Of a stretch of 39,968 bases of DNA, positions 1 to 6,979 are shown piece after piece (position 1 is the first letter of the stretch; each line of letters starts with the position of its first letter). The notes below the pieces were generated by a model that was given only the letters and a program-made list of their open reading frames with translations, was not told where the DNA came from and ran no database searches. The position numbers and the translations under genes are program-made. Origin of the DNA: JACRLW01 sp050181465 (GTDB lineage: Bacteria; Planctomycetota; UBA1135; UBA2386); NCBI GenBank assembly GCA_050181465.1, contig JBFXDD010000038.1, forward strand, positions 1 through 39,968, written 5' to 3'.

Positions 1-654
1 CTCGCGCGCGCCCTGCGCGCGAGCGAGTGCCGCCGCAGCCAATCCCACGAGGCCGGCGCCGTGGATCAGGACTCGCGCGCCGTTCGCGTTGCCGCCGACT
101 CGCAGTGCTGCAGCGGCCGTCGCGACCGCGCAGGCACACACCGCGGCCGCCGTGTCGCTGAGGGAACTCGGTACGCGCACGATGGGCGTGCCGCGCGGCA
201 CCAGCACGGCGCTCGCGAAGCCGCCGGCCGCGGGGGCGTCCAGCGATTGATGACGGTGGCCGAACTTGACCAGTCGTTCACACTTCTGCGGGATGCCGCG
301 GCGGCAGCGGGCGCAGGAGCCGCAACTCGCGCACGGCGCGAACACGATCCGATCGCCGACCCTGAGCAATTGGCCGTCGACGGTGACCACCGGTTCTTCG
401 CCGATCGCCGAGACGGTACCGCACACTTCGTGGCCGAGGATCGTCGGTAGGGGGACCTCGCGCCGGCCGAGCAGCGAGTGGAGGTCGCTGCCGCAGAGCG
501 CGCAGATTCGCACGCGCACGGCGATCTCACCGGCGGCGGGTTCCGGTCGCGGCAGAGCTACGCGGTGCATCGCCGCCGACGGCCCGGTGAAGAGCAGGCC
601 ATACTCCGATCGGTCGGCGAGGGCGAGCGAAGGCATCGACTCGGCGCGGAGCAT
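1..654 (-). CDS. Zinc-dependent medium-chain dehydrogenase, 5' part
   Basis: The gene is read leftwards and runs off the window, so only the first 218 codons are visible. The proposed start is ATG at 654; a second ATG at 636 is possible. The N-terminal GroES-like catalytic domain has the pattern CALCGSDLH (catalytic zinc Cys) followed by LPTILGHE (catalytic zinc His-Glu). The structural zinc lobe shows four cysteines in CASCGSCARCRRGIPQKC. The visible end enters the Rossmann fold with GAGLVG. This makes it an NAD(P)-dependent alcohol or polyol dehydrogenase of the MDR superfamily. The CGSDLH-LGRR-LPTILGHE style resembles the subgroup annotated as phosphonate-associated alcohol dehydrogenases, but no phosphonate gene is visible, so the substrate is unknown. 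It lies 33 bp downstream of the B12-binding gene and is probably its operon partner. Confidence 0.85.
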   Translation of the reverse strand, partial: MLRAESMPSLALADRSEYGLLFTGPSAAMHRVALPRPEPAAGEIAVRVRICALCGSDLHSLLGRREVPLPTILGHEVCGTVSAIGEEPVVTVDGQLLRVGDRIVFAPCASCGSCARCRRGIPQKCERLVKFGHRHQSLDAPAAGGFASAVLVPRGTPIVRVPSSLSDTAAAVCACAVATAAAALRVGGNANGARVLIHGAGLVGLAAAALARAQGARE

Positions 655-687
655 CGCGCTCGCCGCCAAGTTCCCGACAGACCACGA

Positions 688-1731
688 TCAAGATTCGATC
701 GAGAACCAGCTCTCGGCCAATCGCACGCCGCTCGCGGCGTCCGTCGCGGTGCCGTCGGCACCGACCTGTCGCCACAAGTCCGGCAGGGCGGCGAACACGA
801 GCCCGCCGACCAGGATCTTCGGCTGGGTGTCGACCGCAGCGGAGCGCACCGCGGCGATGTGCTCGGCGGTGCGCGAGATGTGGAGACTCAAGGTCGCCGA
901 CAGCGCGACGCAGTGCGGCCGAAAGTCCGTGACCGCGCCGATCAGGCCGCTCTGCGGGGTATTGGCGCCGAGCAGATTGGCGCTCCAGCCGGCACGCTCG
1001 AAGTGATCGGCGATCAACCGGGCACCCAGATCGTGATCGTTGCCGCCGACCGAAGCGACGATCACGCGGTGTCCGTTCGCGTCGCGACGCGGCGATCGAT
1101 GGTGGAGGAGTGTGACCGTCCGCTCGGCGACACGCGACGCGATGTGCTCCTCGCCGGCGTGCAGTTCACCTACCTGCCACATCCGCCCGACCTCGGCCTG
1201 GGTCTTGCCGACGACCTCGCGAAGGAGGTCGTCGACCGACAGGCCCGAATCGGCAGCGGCGAGGACCAGGTCCGCGGCCTCGCGGCCGCGACCCTCCAGG
1301 ACGGCCAACAAGTAGCGATTCGCGAGCGGTCCGAAGGTCGGGTCCGTCGGCAAGCGGCAGGGGATCGACTGCGGCGCGGTCGCGAGCACGTCCTGGCCGC
1401 CGGCGACGATCCGCGTCGCCAGCGCAGCGGCGTCCTCCGGCAGACTCTCCTGCAACTCCTCGCGCAGAGCGGCGAGCGAGGCGGTCAAAGGGGCCGTCGA
1501 CAGGTCGCGGCCCGTCAGAGCGTCGCGCAGCCAGCCCACGTGCATCGCGAAGAGTTCCGGCCGCGACCACGCGATCGCTTCGGCAAGGACGTGGAGGTGC
1601 TCGATGTGGTCGTTCCGCAGTCGTGCCGCGTCGCCCGCCTGCGCCTCACGCTGCCGCAGGGCAGCGCCGCGAGCGAGGGCGGACTCGAGCGATCGCAAGG
1701 ATTGGGCGAGGAACGTCGGCGACGAGCTCAT
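688..1731 (-). CDS. Cobalamin-binding protein with CarH-like Wx9EH motif, no visible HTH
   Basis: 347 residues. Roughly residues 130-210 form the four-helix B12-binding cap domain. It contains W185 and E195-H196 in exactly the Wx9EH spacing that CarH/LitR photoreceptors use to cap the upper face of adenosylcobalamin. Residues 220-345 form the B12-binding Rossmann domain. The lower-ligand motif reads N-D-H233-D-L-G236, so His233 is kept although the canonical first residue is E/D. The first 120 residues look helical and do not resemble a MerR DNA-binding domain, so it may act through a partner. The start overlaps the stop of the upstream methyltransferase by four bases (ATGA). Its place in an operon beside a SigK-like lipid cluster suggests light or oxidative-stress sensing (inference). 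A methyl-transfer corrinoid protein is the alternative, but the Wx9EH motif argues against it. Confidence 0.85.
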   Translation of the reverse strand: MSSSPTFLAQSLRSLESALARGAALRQREAQAGDAARLRNDHIEHLHVLAEAIAWSRPELFAMHVGWLRDALTGRDLSTAPLTASLAALREELQESLPEDAAALATRIVAGGQDVLATAPQSIPCRLPTDPTFGPLANRYLLAVLEGRGREAADLVLAAADSGLSVDDLLREVVGKTQAEVGRMWQVGELHAGEEHIASRVAERTVTLLHHRSPRRDANGHRVIVASVGGNDHDLGARLIADHFERAGWSANLLGANTPQSGLIGAVTDFRPHCVALSATLSLHISRTAEHIAAVRSAAVDTQPKILVGGLVFAALPDLWRQVGADGTATDAASGVRLAESWFSIES

Positions 1732-2846
1732 GCAGTCGTGGACGAAGTGACTTCAACGGGGCGGCGAACGCTCGGCGGGACCGTATGCTCCAGCGGGTCG
1801 GACGCCGCCGATAGTTTGCGCGCGCGCTTGGTGAAACGGTAGTGGGAGACGAACCATTCGCTTCCGTCCCGGTACTTCCACAGCTCCGCGCAGGCCAGGA
1901 AGAACACGCGCCAGTAGGTCTCCATCTTGCGTGCGGATTGTCCGTACGCCGCTGCGAGGACCGGGCGGATCCGCTCGAGATTGGCGTCGAAGTTGCGGAG
2001 CCACGCTTCGGCGGTCCGCGCGTAGTGACGACCGTCGACCCGCCAATGGTCGGCAATTGCCAGGTGGTCCTGGAAGTAGAGGAACAAGTGATCCGACGGC
2101 ATCTGCCCGCCGGAGAAGAAGTGGCGTCCCATCCAGTTGTCGTCACCCTCCGATTCGAAGGGATACGCGTATTCCCGGTGGGTGAACACGTGGACGAACA
2201 TCTGGCCGTCGTCGCGCAGGAAACCCGCGAGGCGCTCGAACATCGCCTGGTAGTTCCGGACGTGCTCGAGCATCTCGATGGAGACGATCCGATCGAAGCG
2301 CCGATCGGTGGCGAATACGTTGGCGTCGGCCGTGATGATCTCGAGATTCGAGAGGCCGGCTTCGCGGGCCCGCGCCTCGATGAATCGGCGCTGGTCGCGC
2401 GAGTTCGAGACGCCGAGGATGCGCGAGTTGGGGAAGCGTTGCGCCGCCCACAGGGAGAAGGAGCCCCAGCCGCAGCCGAGATCGAGGATGTCCTGGCCGT
2501 CGCTGAGTTGTGCTCGGTCGCGATACAGCTCCAACATCGCGTCCTCGGCTTCTGCGAGCGTCGTGGCGGGCGACTCGAACAGGCAGCAGGAGTACTTGAG
2601 ACGGGGGCCCAGCGTGTGGACGTAGAGCTCCGGCGGCACTTCGTAGTGTTGTTCGTTCGCCTTGTGCGTCTCGATCGCAACTGCGCTCGATCGTAGGGTT
2701 CGCCACCAGTCCATCTGGCGTCGCCACGCGGATTCGACCCCGCCGGTCGACTCCATGGCGAGACGTTGGCGCAGCAGTCGCCGGATACCGAATCGGATCA
2801 GCCAGTCCGGCAAGAGGCCGCGTTCGAGGAGTCGCATCGTGTTCAT
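1728..2846 (-). CDS. CFA-synthase-type SAM methyltransferase
   Basis: 372 residues. It is a SAM-dependent methyltransferase of the cyclopropane-fatty-acyl-phospholipid synthase family, expected to methylate or cyclopropanate an unsaturated acyl chain in membrane phospholipid. The SAM-binding motif I is LDLGCGWGSFSLWAA, preceded by the family signature HYEVPPELY and LKYSCCLFES. The YSC cysteine matches the active-site cysteine of classical CFA synthases. IVSIEMLEHV carries the acidic residue after motif II. It has a shorter N-terminal region than the CFA synthase at 6980-8290, so the two are different paralogues. A divided lipid-methylation pathway, such as the methylated furan fatty acid route (UfaM-like enzymes), is a reasonable idea but unproven. 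The start is ATG at 2846. The upstream gap to the DUF1295 gene is mostly one repeat element. Confidence 0.88.
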   Translation of the reverse strand: MNTMRLLERGLLPDWLIRFGIRRLLRQRLAMESTGGVESAWRRQMDWWRTLRSSAVAIETHKANEQHYEVPPELYVHTLGPRLKYSCCLFESPATTLAEAEDAMLELYRDRAQLSDGQDILDLGCGWGSFSLWAAQRFPNSRILGVSNSRDQRRFIEARAREAGLSNLEIITADANVFATDRRFDRIVSIEMLEHVRNYQAMFERLAGFLRDDGQMFVHVFTHREYAYPFESEGDDNWMGRHFFSGGQMPSDHLFLYFQDHLAIADHWRVDGRHYARTAEAWLRNFDANLERIRPVLAAAYGQSARKMETYWRVFFLACAELWKYRDGSEWFVSHYRFTKRARKLSAASDPLEHTVPPSVRRPVEVTSSTTA

Positions 2847-2893
2847 CGAGTGATTTCCGTTCGGGGAGCGGCGCTCAAGCCGACTCTGCGTTC

Positions 2894-3075
2894 TAGCCCG
2901 GTTTGTTGGTGAACGCGGTCGCGAGATCGGCGCAGGTCGATGTCCGGCAAGGAGCTGCGTCGGTCGACGACCGAAGCGTAGCCGTAGCTACGCTGCCAGG
3001 GAGGAGCCGACGAAGCGACGCCGCCGGGCGCGAGTTGCGGCGATCGCAGCAGACGTTCACGGATAATCCGGGCTA
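2894..3075 (-). repeat. 182-bp palindromic repeat, copy 1
   Basis: A full copy whose ends are imperfect inverted repeats: TAGCCCGGTTTGTTGGTGAA on the left and GTTCACGGATAATCCGGGCTA-type sequence on the right. The centre has a perfect 8-bp hairpin, AGCGTAGC-CGTA-GCTACGCT. It is oriented opposite to copies 2, 3, 5 and 7. The right end overlaps the DUF1295 gene: the terminal TAG is that gene's stop codon. Without the element the gap between the DUF1295 gene and the methyltransferase gene would be about 45 bp. Confidence 0.9.
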
Positions 3076-3864
3076 GGGGAGGGACTTGGGCGGCCATGGG
3101 AAGAACGAACTGGTGGTGGCTTGATAGCGCCGGTAGTCGTCGCCTCGAGTCCGAAGCGCCTGGGCTTCGGCGTAGGGGATCCCGGTGACCTTGGTGACGA
3201 AGATCAGCATCACGAGCGCGCACAGCCAGGACCACAGGCCGGAAGGACTCGCCGACGCTGCGAGCGCGAAGGCACACCAGATCAGCCACTCGAAGAAGTA
3301 GTTCGGGTGGCGCGAGTACCGCCACAACCCGCTGCGGCAGGTTCGGCCGCGATTCTGCGGTGCACGACGGAAATGGTCGAGCTGGGCGTCAGCCAGGCTC
3401 TCCCCGGCGATGCCGATGAGGTAGATCGCGATCGCGACGAATTGGACCGAGTGAAGTTCGGGTCGCGAGTCCATCGCAATGGCGAGGAACGGCCAGCTCA
3501 GCGCCGTCGCGAGGAGTGCTTGGACCAGGAAGAACCACAGGAAATGCCGATCGGCGTTGGCACCGAAGTGCTCCCGCATGGCTCGGTAACGTCCATCCTC
3601 CGGCTGTCCGCGCAGCCGTTGCGCGAGCAGGTGGGTGCAGAGCCGCACGCTCCAGACCAGGGCGAGCCCGGCTGCCAGGAGTCGCTGCGCCGGCGAACCG
3701 TCGCCCCACACAGCGAACCCGACGCCCAGCATGCCGAGACAGGCCGTCCAGCCGAAGTCGACCCAGCTCGCGTTCGTGGTCCGGACTGCCACTGCGTAGA
3801 GCAGGAGCATGAGGACGATCGCGCCGATCGATCCGGGGATCAGGAGGCGGAGGAAGGCTTCCAA
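3073..3864 (-). CDS. DUF1295 family integral membrane protein (steroid 5-alpha-reductase-like)
   Basis: About 263 residues from a TTG start at 3864; no ATG lies nearer the N-terminal hydrophobic segment. It has about six to seven membrane segments. The C-terminal signature GLWRYSRHPNYFFEWLIW followed by the PYAEAQALRTRGDDYRRYQ stretch is typical of DUF1295, which is related to steroid 5-alpha-reductases and isoprenylcysteine methyltransferases. Members often sit with CFA synthase and DUF1365 genes and are thought to reduce or modify lipids. The long reading frame continues upstream into antisense sequence of the desaturase, but that part is a shadow. A SigK-like promoter ends only 11 bp before the TTG, so the message would be nearly leaderless. 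Its stop codon TAG is the end of repeat copy 1. Confidence 0.85.
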   Translation of the reverse strand: MEAFLRLLIPGSIGAIVLMLLLYAVAVRTTNASWVDFGWTACLGMLGVGFAVWGDGSPAQRLLAAGLALVWSVRLCTHLLAQRLRGQPEDGRYRAMREHFGANADRHFLWFFLVQALLATALSWPFLAIAMDSRPELHSVQFVAIAIYLIGIAGESLADAQLDHFRRAPQNRGRTCRSGLWRYSRHPNYFFEWLIWCAFALAASASPSGLWSWLCALVMLIFVTKVTGIPYAEAQALRTRGDDYRRYQATTSSFFPWPPKSLP

Positions 3865-3874
3865 GGCCGGTAGG

Positions 3875-3900
3875 ATTCGCCGCCCGCCCGCCGCTGGATG
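3875..3900 (-). promoter_or_regulatory. Putative ECF sigma promoter for the DUF1295 operon
   Basis: Read on the minus strand the sequence is GCATCC, 15 bases, then GCGAAT (CATCC-N16-CGAAT). This is very close to the mycobacterial SigK consensus as I recall it (CCATCC-N16/17-CCGAAT). The -10 lies about 11 bp before the TTG start. A second copy with the same hexamers and spacing points the other way at 3921-3946. Confidence 0.6.
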
Positions 3901-3920
3901 CGGCGGCACCGAAGTGTTCG

Positions 3921-3946
3921 CATCCGTTGGGCGGCTTGGCGCGAAT
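3921..3946 (+). promoter_or_regulatory. Putative ECF sigma promoter for the desaturase operon
   Basis: The sequence reads CATCC (3921-3925), 16 bases, CGAAT (3942-3946), extended to GCATCC and GCGAAT. The ATG of the desaturase is 18 bp after the -10, which would give a short leader. Together with the opposite copy it would couple both operons to the ECF sigma factor encoded at 8930-9505 (inference from position and the SigK consensus). Confidence 0.62.
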
Positions 3947-3963
3947 GCAACCGTCGCGCCGGC

Positions 3964-4935
3964 ATGTCCAACCCCTCCTCCGTAGCCACACCGGTCCGCA
4001 CCTGGATGCGGACCCTTCGATCCTGGGTCGACTCGGCCACTCCGGCCGCGGTCAAGGGGGACCCGGACGCCGTGGACGGCCTGCGGCTGATCCCTTTCTT
4101 CGCGATCCACCTCTTGTGCCTCATGGTGTTCGCGGTCGGCGTCTCGACGATCGCGGTCGTGGTCGCCGGGCTGGCCTACGCGGTTCGGATGTTCGCGATC
4201 ACCGCGTTCTACCACCGCTACTTCGCGCACCGCGCGTTCCGGACCAGTCGTTGGATGCAGTTCTGCTTCGCCTTCCTCGGGAACACCGCAGGGCAGCGCG
4301 GGCCCTTGTGGTGGGCGGCGCACCACCGGAAGCACCACCGACACTCGGACACCGATCGCGACGTCCACTCCCCGCATCATGGCGGCGCAATGCGCAGCCA
4401 TCTGCTCTGGTTCGCGACGACGCGCAACTACGCGAGCGACCACGAGCAGATTCGGGACTTCGCGCGCTTCGCCGAACTCCGCTTCCTCGATCGATTCGAC
4501 ATCCTCGCGCCGGGCTTGTTCGCCGCAGGGATGTGGGGGTTGGGAGCGGCGCTCGAGCGCTGGGCTCCCGGACTCGGCACCGACGGACCGCAGATGTTCG
4601 TGTGGGGCTTCGCGATCTCGACCGTGGTGCTCTTTCACGGAACCTCGACGATCAACAGTCTCGGGCACCTGTTGGGTCGCCGTCGCTACCCGACGCCGGA
4701 CACGTCGAGGAACAACTGGTTCCTCGCCCTGATCACCTTCGGGGAGGGCTGGCACAACAACCATCACTTCTACCCCGTGTCGGCGCGTCAGGGCTTCTTC
4801 TGGTGGGAGATCGACCTGACGTGGTATTGCCTCTGGATTCTCTCACGCCTGGGACTCGTGTGGGATCTGTTGCCGGTGCCGGCGCATGTTCGGCGCGGCG
4901 AGCGCGTGCCGCCGCGGGAGCGCCGCAGTGCTTGA
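3964..4935 (+). CDS. Membrane fatty acid desaturase (acyl delta-9 type)
   Basis: 323 residues from ATG 3964. This start is preferred to the in-frame ATG at 3898 because the latter would lie upstream of the proposed promoter -10. The three histidine clusters of the stearoyl-CoA/acyl desaturase family are present: HRYFAH (84-89), HRKHH (121-125) and a C-terminal HNNHH in EGWHNNHHFYP. These bind the di-iron centre that inserts a cis double bond into acyl chains, with O2 and an electron donor. Hydrophobic segments flank the boxes as expected. It is the first gene of the rightward operon and would make the unsaturated substrate used by the CFA-type methyltransferases. The last 8 bases overlap the FAD oxidoreductase gene. 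Confidence 0.93.
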   Translation: MSNPSSVATPVRTWMRTLRSWVDSATPAAVKGDPDAVDGLRLIPFFAIHLLCLMVFAVGVSTIAVVVAGLAYAVRMFAITAFYHRYFAHRAFRTSRWMQFCFAFLGNTAGQRGPLWWAAHHRKHHRHSDTDRDVHSPHHGGAMRSHLLWFATTRNYASDHEQIRDFARFAELRFLDRFDILAPGLFAAGMWGLGAALERWAPGLGTDGPQMFVWGFAISTVVLFHGTSTINSLGHLLGRRRYPTPDTSRNNWFLALITFGEGWHNNHHFYPVSARQGFFWWEIDLTWYCLWILSRLGLVWDLLPVPAHVRRGERVPPRERRSA

Positions 4936-6193
4936 GGGCCAGAAGCGGATCGCGATCGTCGGCAGCGGGATCGCCGGGCTCGTCGCCGCATGGATACTCT
5001 GCCGCAAGCACGCAGTGACTCTGTTCGAGGCCGATGATCGCATCGGCGGGCACACCAACACGATCGAGTTCGATCTCGCCGGCGAGCGACATGCGATCGA
5101 TACCGGATTCATCGTCTACAACGAGCGCACGTACCCCAACTTCACGCGGCTCCTGGATCGCCTCGGTGTTGTCACGCAGCCGAGTGACATGAGCTTCTCG
5201 GTGAAGTGCGAGCGCACTGGACTCGAATACAACGGTCACACGCTCAACACGCTCTTCGCGCAGCGATCGAATCTCTTCCGGCCGCGCTTCTGGCGGATGA
5301 TTCGTGACATCCTCCGCTTCAATCGCGAAGCCGTGGCTCTGCTCGACAAGCCGGAAGACGAGACCACACTCGGGACTTTCCTCCTGCAGGGCGGCTACTC
5401 CGAGGCGTTCCTGCGCCACTACATCCTGCCGATGGGCGCTGCGATCTGGTCGACGACCGAAGATCGGATGCTCGGCTTCCCCGCGCACTTCTTCGCCCGG
5501 TTCTTCCACAATCACGGGTTCCTCAGCGTCGACGATCGCCCAGAGTGGCGGGTCATCGCCAACGGGTCGCGGCGCTACGTCGAGAAGCTCATCGTGCCGT
5601 TCGCGGATCGCATTCGGGTCGCCGCGCCGGTCGTCGCGATCGAACGCCGCCCGGACGGCGTCTCGGTCGCTGTGCGTGGTGGGTCCGCCGAGTCGTTCGA
5701 TGAGGTCGTGATCGCCAGCCATTCCGACCAAGCACTGCGCATGCTGGCGGACCCCAGCGACGCCGAGCGCGCGATCCTCGGCGCCATCCCGTACCAGGAG
5801 AATGTCGCCATCCTCCACACCGACGAGCGACTCCTCCCGCGGCGACGTCTCGCCCGTGCGGCGTGGAACTATCACTTGCCCGTGGGCGATTCTGCCGCGA
5901 GGGTGAGCCTGACCTACGACATGAACGTGCTGCAGTCCTTGCGCACGAAGCGGCGGTTCCTGGTCACGCTCAATCGCGAAGATGCCGTCGACCCTTCGCA
6001 TGTCCATCGGCGGATCGTCTATCACCATCCGCTGTTCACTCGAGAGGGTGTCGCCGCACAGCGACGTCACGGCGAGATCAGCGGCGTGCGGCGCACGCAC
6101 TATTGCGGCGCATACTGGCGCTACGGCTTCCACGAGGATGGCGTGGTTTCCGCGCTTGCCGTCGCCAAGCAGTTCGGCATGGAGCTGACGTGA
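4928..6193 (+). CDS. FAD-dependent amine-oxidase-family oxidoreductase
   Basis: The start is placed at GTG 4928 because GGGAG lies 7 bases upstream; the in-frame ATG at 4886 has no such site. This gives about 421 residues. RIAIVGSGIAG is the dinucleotide-binding GxGxxG, followed by LFEADDRIGGHTNT and the second FAD motif DTGFIVYNERTYPNF. The family (COG2907-like) is regularly encoded beside DUF1365 and CFA synthase; the mycobacterial counterpart lies in the sigK locus. Family members are thought to desaturate or otherwise oxidise methylated acyl chains (compare UfaD in the furan fatty acid pathway), but the reaction here is unproven. It ends in a 4-base overlap with the DUF1365 gene. Confidence 0.88.
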   Translation: MLEGQKRIAIVGSGIAGLVAAWILCRKHAVTLFEADDRIGGHTNTIEFDLAGERHAIDTGFIVYNERTYPNFTRLLDRLGVVTQPSDMSFSVKCERTGLEYNGHTLNTLFAQRSNLFRPRFWRMIRDILRFNREAVALLDKPEDETTLGTFLLQGGYSEAFLRHYILPMGAAIWSTTEDRMLGFPAHFFARFFHNHGFLSVDDRPEWRVIANGSRRYVEKLIVPFADRIRVAAPVVAIERRPDGVSVAVRGGSAESFDEVVIASHSDQALRMLADPSDAERAILGAIPYQENVAILHTDERLLPRRRLARAAWNYHLPVGDSAARVSLTYDMNVLQSLRTKRRFLVTLNREDAVDPSHVHRRIVYHHPLFTREGVAAQRRHGEISGVRRTHYCGAYWRYGFHEDGVVSALAVAKQFGMELT

Positions 6194-6978
6194 GCTCGTC
6201 GACCGAGTCGACCGCGAGTGCGATCTTCGTCGGCAAGGTTCGCCATCGGCGACTGCTGCCGCGCGCGCACGCCTTCACCTATCGAACCCAGATGTTCTAT
6301 CTGGATCTCGCCGAGCTGCCGCGACTGTTCCAAGGGCGTTGGCTGTGGTCGGTGAATCGCCGCAACGTGTACGCATGGCACCGCCGCGACTACTTCGGCG
6401 ACCCGTCGATCGATCTCGACACCGCCGTGCGTGATGCCGTCGCGGAGCGCTGCGGGGTCCGGCCCACCGGCCCCATTCGGATGCTGACCCAGCTGCGCAG
6501 CCTGGGTTACTGCTTCAACCCCGTCTCGATCTACTACTGCTTCGACGAGTCGGGTCGGCGAGTCGAATCCATCCTCGCCGAGATCACGAACACGCCCTGG
6601 GGCGAACGACATGCCTATGTCGTCGCTCCTTCGCTCGGCGCGAGGTGTTCGGGCGACGTCCTCGTCCAAGACTTCCGCAAGAACTTCCACGTGTCCCCGT
6701 TCATGAGCATGAAGCAACAGTACGACTGGCGATTCTCGACGCCCGGGGATCGGCTGGTCGTGCACATGCAGAACTTCGAGGACGGCCAACGCTGTTTCGA
6801 TGCGACCCTCGAGCTCGAGCGTCGGCCGATCCGCGGGGCTTCGCTCGCGGCCGCCGTGCTTCGGCATCCGTTCATGACCGGGAAGTCGATCGCTGCGATC
6901 TACTGGCAAGCGCTGCGACTGAAGTGGAAGCGCATCCCGTTCCATTCGCATCCCCGCTACGCGGATCCCTCCGTCTGA
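6190..6978 (+). CDS. DUF1365 family protein
   Basis: 262 residues from GTG 6190, whose GTGA overlaps the previous stop; GGAG lies just upstream in the end of the FAD gene. The family hallmarks are VGKVRHRRLLPRAHAFTY near the N-terminus, LRSLGYCFNPVSIYYC in the middle and VSPFMSMKQQYDWRF in the second half. The molecular activity is unknown. The family nearly always lies between an amine-oxidase-type FAD protein and a CFA synthase, exactly as here, and is believed to act in the same lipid modification. The next gene starts within 2 bases of its stop, so translation is probably coupled. Confidence 0.9.
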   Translation: MSSSTESTASAIFVGKVRHRRLLPRAHAFTYRTQMFYLDLAELPRLFQGRWLWSVNRRNVYAWHRRDYFGDPSIDLDTAVRDAVAERCGVRPTGPIRMLTQLRSLGYCFNPVSIYYCFDESGRRVESILAEITNTPWGERHAYVVAPSLGARCSGDVLVQDFRKNFHVSPFMSMKQQYDWRFSTPGDRLVVHMQNFEDGQRCFDATLELERRPIRGASLAAAVLRHPFMTGKSIAAIYWQALRLKWKRIPFHSHPRYADPSV

Positions 6979-6979
6979 C

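Noticed and set aside
2894..3075. The repeats as integron attC sites
   Set aside because: They are palindromic and lie after genes, but the ends lack the GTTRRRY and RYYYAAC boxes. Copies occur in both orientations, and no integrase is visible.
3073..4767. A 564-codon open frame on the minus strand that extends the DUF1295 gene upstream
   Set aside because: Its first 300 residues are antisense to the desaturase and are rich in Arg, Pro and Gly without any domain. Only the last 263 residues match DUF1295, and a promoter lies just before the proposed TTG start.
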